A DNA stretch of 60,210 nucleotides. Origin: Treponema_C sp050937815 (lineage in GTDB: Bacteria; Spirochaetota; Spirochaetia; Treponematales; Treponemataceae). The DNA lies in assembly GCF_050937815.1 (NCBI RefSeq), contig NZ_JACDIJ010000012.1:1-60210 (forward strand). Reading direction: 5' to 3'. Positions 50,382 to 59,631 of this stretch are shown one piece after another. The stretch's first letter is position 1. The number at the start of each line of letters is the position of its first letter. The position numbers and the translations under genes are program-made. Under the pieces are notes generated by a model that saw nothing but the letters and a program-made list of their open reading frames with translations, made no database searches and had not been told where the DNA came from.

Positions 50382-52424
50382 ATGAAATATACAATTGCTC
50401 TTGCAGGTAACCCTAACTGCGGAAAAACATCGATTTTTAACGCACTTACCGGTTCTCGGCAGCATGTCGGAAACTGGCCCGGTGTTACCGTTGATAAAAA
50501 AGAAGGCGAATATAAAAAAGACCGTACGGTGACGATATTGGATCTTCCCGGAACTTATTCTTTATCGCCTTATTCGGAAGAAGAAAAAATAGCGCATGAC
50601 TATATTGTAAACGAGCGCCCTAGTGCCGTTATCGATATTGTGGACGGAACGAGCATTGAGCGCAACCTCTACTTGACGCTGCAAATTTTGGAAACCGGCG
50701 TTCCTGTTGTCGTTGCTCTCAATATGACCGATGAAGTCGAAAAGCGCGGCGATAAAATAGATGCGCAAAAATTGTCGGAAATTCTCGGCGTTCCCGTCGT
50801 ACCTACGTGCGGACGCAACGGCAAAGGAACCCATGAATTGATGCAAGCTGCAGTTGAAGCTGCGAAAAAAGCCGCTGCCCCCGAGGTCAAAAAAATATAT
50901 GAAAGCGGAGATTCCGAAGAAGTTATTGCGGATAAGCGCTATAAATACATTGCCGAAATAGTAAAACAAACGGTTGTAAAAGCTTCCAAAACTTCTGCGG
51001 GACAAAAGGCGGATGAAACGGTCAGCGATAAAATCGATAAAGTTTTGACAAACAGATTTTTGGCCTTACCCCTGTTTGCCGTTATTATGTATTTGATGTT
51101 TGCCTGTGCTTTGAGCGAAAACTTCCTCTTTTTAGGCATAAACGGTCCGGGACGCTGGCTCGAAGGAGTCGTCGGAACCGTCTGGGAGTATCTGACCGGT
51201 TTGGTTGCAGGCGGCCTTGAAGCCGCAGGGGCTGCCGACTGGGCGATGGGCCTGGTTATCGACGGTATTTTCGGCGGTATCGGCGCCATTTTAGGCTTTA
51301 TGCCCCTCGTTTTGGTGTTGTACGTATTGATGGCCTTCCTTGAAGACAGCGGCTATATGGCGCGCGTCGCCTTTGTTATGGACCGCATTTTCCGTAAATT
51401 CGGTCTTTCCGGCCGCTCCTTTATCCCGATTTTGATGGGCTTCGGATGCAGCGTTCCGGCTATTATGGCAACCCGTACCCTGGAAAGCGAAAAAGACAGG
51501 CGCATTACCGCTATTATTACCGGTATGGTTCCCTGCGGTGCAAAACTGCCGATTTTCGCAATGTTTTGTGCAATCTTTTTCCCCGAAAACACAACCCTGG
51601 TTATGTTTTCCATCTATATGACGAGTATTGTCGTTGCCGTCATCGTTTCTCTTTTAATGAACAAATTGATGTTTAAATCGGCCGTTTCCAACTTTATTAT
51701 GGAGCTGCCTCAGTACCGCTGGCCTACTTTAAAAAGCGTTCTTATGCTCGGCTGGGAAAAGGTGAAGGGCTTCGGCGTTAAAGCCGGTACGGTTATTTTA
51801 TTGTCTACGATTTTGATTTGGGTGCTTTCAAACTTTAATGTCGGTTCTCTTACCGGCAAAAACCTTAAAGAAAGCGCAGGCGAAGAAGCGTCGGTTATGT
51901 GCGAAATGGACGACAGCTTTATGGCAAGCATCGGTAATTTTGTTGCTCCCATTTTCAAACCCCTCGGATTCGGCGAATGGAGGCCGGCCGTCGGTATTGT
52001 TACCGGATGGATTGCAAAAGAAAACGTCGTCGTTACCTTCGCTCAACTGTACAGCGACGATACCTCCGAAGAATATCTTGCCGAATTCTTCGGTAAAATG
52101 AGCGCAGAAGAATTGGAAGAACTCGGATTTGAAAACGGTGAATACGACCCCGAAGCCGCTCCCGATATTTATTCGGAGGGAATCCTCTTTGAAGGCGCCG
52201 ACGAAAACGCTCTTCCGACAATGAAAAAAGATATCCGCACCCCGAACGCGGCTTTGGCTTATATGCTGTTCAACCTCTTGTGTATGCCCTGTTTTGCCGC
52301 CGTCGGTTCGATGAAACGCGAATTAAAAACATGGAAAAAAACCTGGGGAGGCGTCGGTATTCAAATGCTTACGGCCTATATCGTTGCCTTATTGGTGTAT
52401 TGGATCGGCTTTTTATTTGTGTAA
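50382..52424 (+). CDS. feoB: Ferrous iron transporter FeoB
   Basis: Encodes 680 residues. The N-terminal G domain has GNPNCGKTS (residues 9-17), the G2 Thr in WPGVT, DLPGTYSL (G3) and NMTDE (G4). A GDI-like linker follows, and then about 8-11 transmembrane helices with the two Gate motifs (FGCSVPAIMATRTL; MVPCGAKLPIFAMF). Takes up Fe2+. Ends 42 bases before a terminator. Confidence 0.95.
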   Translation: MKYTIALAGNPNCGKTSIFNALTGSRQHVGNWPGVTVDKKEGEYKKDRTVTILDLPGTYSLSPYSEEEKIAHDYIVNERPSAVIDIVDGTSIERNLYLTLQILETGVPVVVALNMTDEVEKRGDKIDAQKLSEILGVPVVPTCGRNGKGTHELMQAAVEAAKKAAAPEVKKIYESGDSEEVIADKRYKYIAEIVKQTVVKASKTSAGQKADETVSDKIDKVLTNRFLALPLFAVIMYLMFACALSENFLFLGINGPGRWLEGVVGTVWEYLTGLVAGGLEAAGAADWAMGLVIDGIFGGIGAILGFMPLVLVLYVLMAFLEDSGYMARVAFVMDRIFRKFGLSGRSFIPILMGFGCSVPAIMATRTLESEKDRRITAIITGMVPCGAKLPIFAMFCAIFFPENTTLVMFSIYMTSIVVAVIVSLLMNKLMFKSAVSNFIMELPQYRWPTLKSVLMLGWEKVKGFGVKAGTVILLSTILIWVLSNFNVGSLTGKNLKESAGEEASVMCEMDDSFMASIGNFVAPIFKPLGFGEWRPAVGIVTGWIAKENVVVTFAQLYSDDTSEEYLAEFFGKMSAEELEELGFENGEYDPEAAPDIYSEGILFEGADENALPTMKKDIRTPNAALAYMLFNLLCMPCFAAVGSMKRELKTWKKTWGGVGIQMLTAYIVALLVYWIGFLFV

Positions 52425-52465
52425 TTATTGACGCGATAAATCTGCCGTTTACAGGTAAGTGATTG

Positions 52466-52503
52466 AAAAGCCGCCTAAAGATATTCAAGGCGGCTTTTTC
52501 TTT
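52466..52503 (+). terminator. Terminator after feoB
   Basis: AAAAGCCGCC (52466-52475) with GGCGGCTTTT (52489-52498), 13-base loop, then T-rich. The next gene therefore may use another promoter or read-through. Confidence 0.9.
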
Positions 52504-52623
52504 TTAGATACCGAAAATACTTGTATATTTGTGTTTTTTGTAGTAAGTTAGATTTATGTAATACTATGTATGTTTTTATAAAAGTCTATCTGTGTGAAAA
52601 ATTTTTTGTGGATAGGAGTTAAT

Positions 52624-53001
52624 ATGATTAATATTATTGTAGTGCTTGTCGTAATTGCAGCGGTTGTTTTTGCCGTTATGCGTATTCGCCGTGGCGGAGG
52701 CTGCGGTTGCGGCTGTAGTTCGTGTGCAAGCGGCTGTTCGTCCGCTTCGAAAAACCCCACGGATACGAATACCGAGTATCCGCCGGAATCGTCTTTGATT
52801 TTGGATATTACGGGTATGCACTGTGAAAAATGCAGTACCGGCGTATCCGAAGCTCTTAATGCTCTTGACGGTGTATCGGCTGAAGTCAATTTGGCGGCAA
52901 ATAATGCGGCGGTAAAACTTTCCAAAGCCGTTTCGGCACAGGTTTTGCGGACTGCAGTTGAAGACAAAGGATTTGAACTTACGCACATACGAGTTCTATA
53001 A
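52624..53001 (+). CDS. FeoB-associated Cys-rich membrane protein fused to an HMA metal-binding domain
   Basis: Encodes 125 residues from ATG 52624 (AGGAG upstream). Residues 1-20 form one transmembrane helix; residues 27-38 hold five cysteines (CGCGCSSCASGC), typical of FeoB-associated small membrane proteins. Residues ~58-125 form a heavy-metal-associated domain with GMHCEKCS, the CxxC that binds Cu(I) or Zn(II), and the alpha/beta order expected. I infer a membrane-anchored metal chaperone near FeoB. Confidence 0.88.
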   Translation: MINIIVVLVVIAAVVFAVMRIRRGGGCGCGCSSCASGCSSASKNPTDTNTEYPPESSLILDITGMHCEKCSTGVSEALNALDGVSAEVNLAANNAAVKLSKAVSAQVLRTAVEDKGFELTHIRVL

Positions 53002-53016
53002 ACCGTTTTTAAGCCG

Positions 53017-53103
53017 GCCGATTAATTCAAATACGTAATTAATCGGCGTTCTGTACGTATAAAAATTATTTTAATGCTTTGCATAAGGGGCGACAGCCCC
53101 TTA
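53017..53103 (+). other. Two hairpins between the HMA gene and eno
   Basis: GCCGATTAATT (53017-53027) with AATTAATCGGC (53037-53047), 11-bp perfect stem, and TAAGGGGC (53084-53091) with GCCCCTTA (53096-53103), loop GACA. Neither is followed by a long T run. The second lies 30 bases before the eno start and could affect message stability or ribosome access. Confidence 0.55.
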
Positions 53104-53132
53104 GGTCATTATTTTATTAAAGAGGTGATAGT

Positions 53133-54434
53133 ATGAATTATGCTGAAATTATTTCGGTAAGGGGGCGGGAAATAGTCGATTCCCGCGGAAATCCTACGGT
53201 AGAAGCGGAAGTGCTTTTAGCCGACGGAACCATAGGACGCGGAGCCGCTCCTTCCGGCGCATCTACGGGAACTTATGAAGCCGTCGAATTGCGTGATGGC
53301 GATAAAAAGCGTTTTGGAGGCAAGGGAGTTTCCAAAGCGGTAGAAAACATTAACGGCCCTATTAATGAAGCTTTGATGGGTGCCGATGCTTTGGATACCT
53401 ACGAAATAGACAGGCTTATGATTGAAGCCGACGGAACACCCAATAAATCTAAATTAGGTGCAAACGCTATGCTTGCCGTGTCGATTGCCGCAGCACGGGC
53501 CGCCGCTATGTCGTTGGATATTCCTCTGTATAAATTCTTGGGCGGATCGAATGCGAATGTTTTGCCGGTACCCATGATGAATATATTAAACGGCGGCGCT
53601 CATGCTGCAAATACAGTCGATTCCCAGGAATTTATGATTATGCCTGTCGGTGCACAGTCCTTTAGCGAAGGCTTGCGTCAGTGTACTGAAGTTTTCCACG
53701 CGCTGGCCGCTATTTTAAAGTCAAAAGGACTTGCGACTGCGGTAGGTGATGAAGGGGGTTTTGCTCCCGATGTGGCAAGTGATGAAGAAGCAATTGAGCT
53801 TATTTTGGAAGCGGTAAAAAAAGCCGGTTACAAGCCCGGTAAAGATTTTGTTCTTGCCATGGATCCGGCTTCGAGTGAATGGAAGGGGGCTAAAAAAGGC
53901 GAATATAAGCTGCCCAAGAGCGGACGCAAGCTTACCTCCGCCGAACTCGTGGCCCACTGGAAAGCATTGGTTGAAAAGTATCCGATTTATTCAATCGAAG
54001 ACGGTTTGGATGAAGAGGACTGGGAAGGCTGGGCTTTGTTGCGTAAAGAAATCGGAGATAAGGTTCAACTTGTCGGCGACGATTTGTTTGTAACAAATAC
54101 CGAACGCCTTTTAAAAGGAATCAAGCAGGATTGTGCAAACTCTATTTTAATAAAATTAAATCAAATCGGAACAATCAGCGAAACCCTTGAAGCTATAAAG
54201 ATGGCCCATAAAGCAGGCTTTACCGCCGTCGTATCGCACCGCTCCGGTGAAACCGAAGATACGACCATTGCGGATTTGGCAGTCGCCTTAAATGCCGGCC
54301 AGATAAAAACGGGTGCTCCGAATCGCAGCGAACGAGTTGCAAAGTATAATCAACTTATCCGTATCGAAGAGCATTTGGGAAAGGCCGCCCGCTACCCCGG
54401 TATCAACACCTTTAATCAAAAGAAAAAATCCTAA
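53133..54434 (+). CDS. eno: Enolase
   Basis: Encodes 433 residues. REIVDSRGNPTVEAEVLL, GASTGTYEAVELRDGD, AHAANTVDSQEFMIMPVG, GDEGGFAPD, SIEDGLDEEDWEGW, LVGDDLFVTN and SHRSGETEDTTIADLAV are all standard, with metal-binding and catalytic residues intact. AGAGGTGATA upstream. Glycolysis: 2-phosphoglycerate to phosphoenolpyruvate. Confidence 0.98.
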   Translation: MNYAEIISVRGREIVDSRGNPTVEAEVLLADGTIGRGAAPSGASTGTYEAVELRDGDKKRFGGKGVSKAVENINGPINEALMGADALDTYEIDRLMIEADGTPNKSKLGANAMLAVSIAAARAAAMSLDIPLYKFLGGSNANVLPVPMMNILNGGAHAANTVDSQEFMIMPVGAQSFSEGLRQCTEVFHALAAILKSKGLATAVGDEGGFAPDVASDEEAIELILEAVKKAGYKPGKDFVLAMDPASSEWKGAKKGEYKLPKSGRKLTSAELVAHWKALVEKYPIYSIEDGLDEEDWEGWALLRKEIGDKVQLVGDDLFVTNTERLLKGIKQDCANSILIKLNQIGTISETLEAIKMAHKAGFTAVVSHRSGETEDTTIADLAVALNAGQIKTGAPNRSERVAKYNQLIRIEEHLGKAARYPGINTFNQKKKS

Positions 54435-54447
54435 TCAAATTATTTGA

Positions 54448-54484
54448 GGAAGCCGCCGCTAAGGGCGGCTTCCGCTTTTTTTCC
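54448..54484 (+). terminator. Terminator after eno
   Basis: GGAAGCCGCC (54448-54457), loop GCTAAG, GGCGGCTTCC (54464-54473), then GC and a run of T. Confidence 0.92.
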
Positions 54485-54602
54485 CGCACATCCGACATAC
54501 CGATTTTTATAAACCGTTTTTTTGCTTTTGAATAAACGTATATCTTTATCAAATCAGTGAAGTTTTTGTGTTAAGGTTGCAAAATAATTTTCGCAAAAAG
54601 GC

Positions 54603-54637
54603 TTGACATTTTTTTTAAAGTTAGTTATAATTAACTT
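54603..54637 (+). promoter_or_regulatory. Consensus promoter with iron-box-like palindrome, flavodoxin gene
   Basis: TTGACA (54603-54608), 17-base spacer, TATAAT (54626-54631): exact consensus. AAGTTAGTTATAATTAACTT (54618-54637) is a 20-base palindrome broken at one symmetric position pair. Like the feo site, it has TTTAA(A/G)GTTAG across spacer and -10. Confidence 0.75.
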
Positions 54638-54694
54638 ATAAACAAACCGATGCGACTACATGCGTACGGATATTTAGTTATATCAGGAGAGTAT

Positions 54695-55123
54695 ATGAAA
54701 GCAGGCGTTATTTATGCAAGTACAACCGGAAATACCGAAGCTATGGCACAGCTTATTTGTGAAGGTCTTCGCGCCGGCGGAGCTGAAGCGGTTATGACAA
54801 AAGCAGGCGATGTTTCGACTTCGGATGCTCTTGCCTACGATGTGCTGGTTTTGGGCAGCCCCGCGATGGGGGCGGAAGTCCTTGAAGAAGATGAAATGGA
54901 GCCTTTTTTTACTTCACTTGAAAATTCTTTATCCGGGAAAAAAGTCGCATTATTCGGATCATATGATTGGGGCGACGGCGAATGGATGCGTTTGTGGGAA
55001 GACCGCGTGCGCTCTGCCGGCGGCACATTGTTTAAGGATGCCGGTTTAATCGTTCATCTTGCTCCCGAAGGCGATGACATTCAAAAGTGTAAGGATTTCG
55101 GTAAAGAAGTCGCTTCGTTTTAA
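54695..55123 (+). CDS. Flavodoxin
   Basis: Encodes 142 residues from ATG 54695 (AGGAGAG site). The FMN phosphate loop STTGNTEAMA, the VLGSPAMGAE segment and the FGSYDWGDGEWM flavin loop with its aromatic residues are typical of short-chain flavodoxins. It would replace ferredoxin as electron carrier under iron limitation, which fits its operator-like sequence. It may also donate electrons to the dehydratase activator. Confidence 0.93.
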   Translation: MKAGVIYASTTGNTEAMAQLICEGLRAGGAEAVMTKAGDVSTSDALAYDVLVLGSPAMGAEVLEEDEMEPFFTSLENSLSGKKVALFGSYDWGDGEWMRLWEDRVRSAGGTLFKDAGLIVHLAPEGDDIQKCKDFGKEVASF

Positions 55124-55173
55124 TGCAACGTAATCCATTTGAAGCGGTATTCGTTGCTTTGATTTTTGGCCAT
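55120..55173 (-). CDS. Possible 17-residue peptide with hairpin-masked ribosome site
   Basis: On the minus strand GGAGG lies 6-8 bases before ATG and the peptide reads MAKNQSNEYRFKWITLH. A hairpin (CCTCGCATC with GATGCGGAGG, one bulge) can pair the ribosome site. It converges on the flavodoxin stop codon. The peptide is too short for a homology call and could be chance; no promoter was identified. Confidence 0.25.
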   Translation of the reverse strand: MAKNQSNEYRFKWITLH

Positions 55174-55243
55174 AATTTTCCTCCGCATCGTTGATGCGAG
55201 GGTGTGTGTGTTTTCTACTATGTAAAAATATTGAGTCTCCACG

Positions 55244-55278
55244 CGGCGCTGCTCTCGTCCGGCAGCGCCGTTTTTTTT
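55244..55278 (+). terminator. Terminator downstream of the flavodoxin gene
   Basis: CGGCGCTGC (55244-55252), 9-base loop, GCAGCGCCG (55262-55270), then eight T. Confidence 0.88.
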
Positions 55279-55295
55279 GCAGCGAAGCGATGAGC

Positions 55296-55655
55296 TTATT
55301 TTATACGTGCACCGAACGGAACAAGAGCCAGTTGGGCGAGTTTGAAATGCTGCAAGCCGAACGGAATACCGACGATAGTACAGCAAAGTAAAATTCCGCA
55401 CACGGTACTGGTCAAAGCTATTTCCAATCCTCCGAAAATAAGCCATAAAATATTCAACAGAAAAGACCCTGCTTTTCCGCCCGGTACAATTTCTTTTCCG
55501 AAAGGAAAAAAAGCAACGACCGATAGTTTAAAACATTGTTTGCCGACCGGTATACCGATAATCGTACAACACCATAATAAGCCTGCCGCAAGCCAGCCGA
55601 TACCGGTTAAAAAACCGCCGAAAATAAACCATATAATATTTCCCAGTGTTTTCAT
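55296..55655 (-). CDS. YccF-domain inner-membrane protein
   Basis: Encodes 119 residues. Two internally repeated YccF units: WFIFGGFLTGIGWLAAGLLWC, CTIIGIPVGKQCFKL and PFGKEI, repeated as WLIFGGLEIAL, CTIVGIPFGLQHFKL and PFGARI. It has about four membrane segments. AGAGGTAGG site. Function of the family is not known. It starts 53 bases after the ABC exporter gene and is probably co-transcribed with it. Confidence 0.9.
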   Translation of the reverse strand: MKTLGNIIWFIFGGFLTGIGWLAAGLLWCCTIIGIPVGKQCFKLSVVAFFPFGKEIVPGGKAGSFLLNILWLIFGGLEIALTSTVCGILLCCTIVGIPFGLQHFKLAQLALVPFGARIK

Positions 55656-55708
55656 GTCCTACCTCTTTATTTTGTATTTATCCGCACTTAATCCGCTCGT
55701 CCGCTTCG

Positions 55709-57421
55709 CTATAATTTGTTTTGTGCTTTGTACAACGAAGCGTATAATCCGTTTTGTGCTAAAAGCTCGCTGTGTTTTCCCTGTTCGCAAATTCCTTCAT
55801 CATCGACGACAACGATGAGGTCTGCATTACGGATGGTGGAAAGCCGGTGCGCTATAACGAGGGTTGTGCGCCCCTTTGCCAATTTTTCAAAAGATTGTTG
55901 AATCTTTATTTCGGTTGCGGTATCCAGTGCCGATGTCGCTTCGTCCAATATTAAAATGGGCGGATTTTTCAAAAAGGTGCGCGCTATGGAAATACGCTGC
56001 TTTTGGCCGCCGGATAAGCGTACGCCGCGTTCTCCGACAAGGGTGTCGTACCCCTTATCCATTTTTATAATGTCATCGTGAATTTCGGCTTGCCGCGCGG
56101 CTTCGATAATTTCTTCGTCGCTTGCCTCGATATTGCCGTATGCAATATTTTCCTTTACGGTGCCGGCGAACAAAAAAACGTCCTGCTGTACCAAGCCGAT
56201 ATGCCGGCGCAAACTTTCAACTTTTATATCCCGTATGTCGCGGCCGTCAAGCTTGATAGAACCGCTTTGCACATCGTAAAAGCGCGGCAGCAAACTGCAT
56301 AATGTGGTTTTTCCGCTTCCCGACGGGCCGACAAAGGCAACCGTTTGCCCGGCTTTTATGCTTAAGTTTACATTGTGCAAAACGGTAATACCGTTATTGT
56401 ATGCAAAATCGATATGTTCGTAGTCGATATCGCCGCGTGCGCCGTTTATATTCACCGCATTCGGGTTGGAATGTATTTCTTCATGCGTGTTCATAATTTC
56501 GGCAAAGCGGCGGAAACCTGCCATACCGCTTGCGTATTGTTCGACAAAGGCGGTAATTCTGCGAACCGGCTGTAAAAAGGCCGAAGAAAACAAAAGGGCG
56601 GTGATAAGGTCTGCAATATTCATGCTGCCGCGCATAATAAAAAAGCCGCCGGCACCGAGTATAATCAAATTCAAAATCGACGTAAAAAAATCGATGCGGC
56701 ATAAAAAAGAGGCTACGGACCGATAAAATCCTTTTCGCGCATTGTAGTATGCTTGGGTGTTTTTTTCAAAGCGCTGTTTTTCGTATGCTTCATTTGTAAA
56801 AATCTTTGTAACCCGTATACCCGAAACCGCAGATTCGATTGCAGTGTTGATTTCGGCCGTTTTTTCTTTTACGTTTTTTGACGTGTGCATAAGGCGGCTT
56901 CGCGAAAGAGCGGTATGCAGCACAATCAGGGGTATAAAGGCCGCAAGCAAAAGGGCAAGTTCCGCTTTGATTACGGACATAAGGATGAGGGAACCTGAAA
57001 GCGTGAGGGCGGAAATGAGTATGTCTTCGGGGCCGTGATGAGCAAGCTCGGTTACTTCAAAAAGGTCGGTGGTAATGCGCGACATAAGCTGCCCGGTACG
57101 GTTACGGTCAAAAAAAGCAAAAGACTGCTTTTCTATATGGTTGAATATTGCACGTCTCATATCGGCTTCCACGCGGGCACCGAACAAGTGCCCGAAGTAG
57201 GCGACAAAATACACCGCTCCCATGCGTATAAGATAGAGAAAAAGGGAAACACCGATAAAAATATAAAAGGTACGGAACTCCGAAGATGCGAGAAAGTGTG
57301 TCAGCGCATAGCGCGTAAACATCGGAAAAACCAAATCAACGCCGGCTATAAAAGCAGCGCATATCAAATCCGCAATAAAAAGACTGCGGTGCGGCTTAAA
57401 AAAGGATAAAAAATAACGCAT
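55709..57421 (-). CDS. ABC exporter half-transporter (MsbA/lipid-export-like), permease fused to ATPase
   Basis: Encodes 570 residues. The N-terminal ~310 residues form a six-helix exporter domain; the C-terminal ATPase has Walker A VGPSGSGKTTL, a Q-loop (GLVQQDVFLFAG), signature RLSGGQKQRISIART and Walker B ILILDEATSALD, then the His-loop (VIAHRLSTI). It should act as a homodimer. Substrate is not shown; lipids, peptides or drugs are all possible. Confidence 0.93.
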   Translation of the reverse strand: MRYFLSFFKPHRSLFIADLICAAFIAGVDLVFPMFTRYALTHFLASSEFRTFYIFIGVSLFLYLIRMGAVYFVAYFGHLFGARVEADMRRAIFNHIEKQSFAFFDRNRTGQLMSRITTDLFEVTELAHHGPEDILISALTLSGSLILMSVIKAELALLLAAFIPLIVLHTALSRSRLMHTSKNVKEKTAEINTAIESAVSGIRVTKIFTNEAYEKQRFEKNTQAYYNARKGFYRSVASFLCRIDFFTSILNLIILGAGGFFIMRGSMNIADLITALLFSSAFLQPVRRITAFVEQYASGMAGFRRFAEIMNTHEEIHSNPNAVNINGARGDIDYEHIDFAYNNGITVLHNVNLSIKAGQTVAFVGPSGSGKTTLCSLLPRFYDVQSGSIKLDGRDIRDIKVESLRRHIGLVQQDVFLFAGTVKENIAYGNIEASDEEIIEAARQAEIHDDIIKMDKGYDTLVGERGVRLSGGQKQRISIARTFLKNPPILILDEATSALDTATEIKIQQSFEKLAKGRTTLVIAHRLSTIRNADLIVVVDDEGICEQGKHSELLAQNGLYASLYKAQNKL

Positions 57422-57467
57422 GGGATTATTGTAACGGTTTGGGAAAAAAGTGTACAGACTTGAAAGG

Positions 57468-57513
57468 AAAAAGGGTAGTTACTAATTACAGGTTTTTCAT
57501 AACTACCCTTTTT
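57468..57513. terminator. Bidirectional terminator between the ABC exporter and chemoreceptor genes
   Basis: AAAAAGGGTAGTTA (57468-57481) pairs perfectly with 57500-57513 over an 18-base loop; T runs on both strands. It ends the chemoreceptor transcript (minus strand). Confidence 0.85.
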
Positions 57514-57528
57514 TATTACCGGTTAATT

Positions 57529-59631
57529 TTACACTTTAAACTTTTTCACTTCGGTGGACAGGTGTTCTATACTTTGCTTATTTTTTTGACTTATTTCATT
57601 GACTTCGGTAACGGCGTTGCGTATCTGAACGGCACCGGAAGCCATCTCATTCATACTGTCACTGATAACCCGTGTCAGCTCGTCAAGCTTTTGCATTTCC
57701 TGTGCAACGTTCTCGCCGCCTTTCAGCATTTCGGCCGAACCGTCATTTACCTGATTCGTCACCATATTGATGTCGCGGATGGCGGTGAGTACTTCGCGGC
57801 TGCCGTTTTCCTGTTCTCTCATGGCATCCATTAAATTCTGGCTCATATTTTTAACTTGATCGGATAAGCCGAAAATGGTGTTGAACTTTTCCTCTGCGGT
57901 TTTGGCGGAATCCGAAAGCGTTTCTATTTCTCCGGAAAGAATTTTAAGGGTTGCGGTAATGGTTTTGCCTTGTGCGCTTGATTCTTCCGCCAGCTTACGG
58001 ATTTCGTCGGCAACGACTGCAAATCCCTTTCCCGCTTCACCTGCGTGAGCCGCTTCAATGGCGGCATTCATTGCCAAAAGATTTGTCTGGCTTGCAATAT
58101 GCTGAATGACATTACTTGCTTCAAGCAAGCCGCCCGATTCTTCGGCTATCCGTTGAGTTACACTGTTTGCACCCGTAACCGTTTCTTTACCGTCGGCAGT
58201 AGCACTTGCAAGCGTTTTAATGACATTGTTTGTTTTATCGAGAGTTTGAGTTATTGAAGCGATATTTCCTACCATTTGTTCAATGGCGGCGGAAGATTCT
58301 GCGACACTGGCCGACTGATTTTCAATACTGCCGTTTAATTGTTTTATCGTACGAATTATTTCTTCGATGGTAGCCGCGGTTTCGGTAACGCTTGCAGCTT
58401 GGGTAAGCGCTTGCTGTTTTACCCCGTCAATATTCGCACTGATTTGCTGTACGGCACTGGCCGTTTCGGTCATGTTGCTTGCAAGTTCCGTACCGATGGC
58501 TGCCATTTCGGTACTGTTTTCTCCGACCGTCTTAATTGAATGGCCGATTTTACTTATCGTTTGATTAAAATATTCGGATAGGTCGGTTACCTCATCATTT
58601 CCGACAAGGGGCAGCCGAACCGTTAAATCCCCTTCGCCTTGAGCGATGTCTTTAAGTGCAGTTACTACAACATTGATGGGTTTAATCATACGCATGGCGA
58701 CAAACAAAACGATAACCAAACTGAGCGCCAAAACACCGAAACCGATAAAAATCATTTCAATCCGCAGTTCGTCAATCGTTCCCATAAATTCTTCAACGGG
58801 GGCATTAATGATAATTGTCCAGTCAGTGGTTTTCATCGTTGCATAAGAAGCTATTTTTTTTACACCGTCGTATTCATAAAAACCGATAGACGGTTCATCA
58901 ATTTCAACCGCCATTTTTTCAAAGGCGGCAAGAGAGGCAAGTTTTTTATCCGTTTTTGCCGTTTCTTGTGAGTTGTCCCGTTGTGTGACAAGTTGAAAAT
59001 CTTTATGAGCGACAACGGTACCCCCTTGACCGAGAATGTAGCAGTATCCCGTCTGTCCGACAAGGATATCGTCAATATCATCGGAAAGCTGTTTGGCCGG
59101 AAGGTCGGCGACTAAAACGCCTATAATTGTCCGGTTATTATTATAAACGGGTATGGCAAAACTGATTGAAAAACTCCCGTCTGCACGGGAAAGGGTCGGT
59201 TCCGTTACAAATCGTTCCCCCTTAATTGCCGCTTGAAACCAGTCACGGTCTTGTATGTCCACCGTTTGGGTCGGAGAAACATGCGCCCTGCCTTGTGCAT
59301 CGCAAATAGCTAAATTCTGTATAAGCGGATTAAAACTTGCTTCTTTTTCCAAGAGCGCTATTTTTTCCGCATAAGGACTTGAAGAATCTATTAAAACGGG
59401 CATGCGTGCAATACCTTCAAAAAACTGAAAAAAGGTATTGATTTTACCGTCGATAATTGCAGCCGTGTCGGTTGCCTTATCTTTAAGATGTATTTCGATT
59501 TTTTCGGTTACCGCTTTTCGGGCAGTCCGCACGCCCACAAGAGCAAGTATAAAACCTACTGCAAAAGTCAACGAACCGAATACAATCAACAGCTTGTTAC
59601 GCATTGAAAACCGTTTTTTCTTTTTTTCCAT
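57529..59631 (-). CDS. Methyl-accepting chemotaxis protein with dCache sensor
   Basis: Encodes 700 residues. A basic N-terminus and TM1 (LLIVFGSLTFAVGFILALVG) precede a periplasmic double-Cache domain (residues ~45-300) with DRDWFQAAIKG and GVLVADLP, resembling amino-acid/small-molecule dCache sensors. TM2 (MIFIGFGVLALSLVIVLFV) is followed by HAMP and then the signalling domain with the hairpin tip IASQTNLLAMNAAIEAAHAGEAGKGFAVVADEIRKLAEES-type core. No C-terminal CheR/CheB pentapeptide. AAGGAG site. Ligand unknown. Confidence 0.95.
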   Translation of the reverse strand: MEKKKKRFSMRNKLLIVFGSLTFAVGFILALVGVRTARKAVTEKIEIHLKDKATDTAAIIDGKINTFFQFFEGIARMPVLIDSSSPYAEKIALLEKEASFNPLIQNLAICDAQGRAHVSPTQTVDIQDRDWFQAAIKGERFVTEPTLSRADGSFSISFAIPVYNNNRTIIGVLVADLPAKQLSDDIDDILVGQTGYCYILGQGGTVVAHKDFQLVTQRDNSQETAKTDKKLASLAAFEKMAVEIDEPSIGFYEYDGVKKIASYATMKTTDWTIIINAPVEEFMGTIDELRIEMIFIGFGVLALSLVIVLFVAMRMIKPINVVVTALKDIAQGEGDLTVRLPLVGNDEVTDLSEYFNQTISKIGHSIKTVGENSTEMAAIGTELASNMTETASAVQQISANIDGVKQQALTQAASVTETAATIEEIIRTIKQLNGSIENQSASVAESSAAIEQMVGNIASITQTLDKTNNVIKTLASATADGKETVTGANSVTQRIAEESGGLLEASNVIQHIASQTNLLAMNAAIEAAHAGEAGKGFAVVADEIRKLAEESSAQGKTITATLKILSGEIETLSDSAKTAEEKFNTIFGLSDQVKNMSQNLMDAMREQENGSREVLTAIRDINMVTNQVNDGSAEMLKGGENVAQEMQKLDELTRVISDSMNEMASGAVQIRNAVTEVNEISQKNKQSIEHLSTEVKKFKV

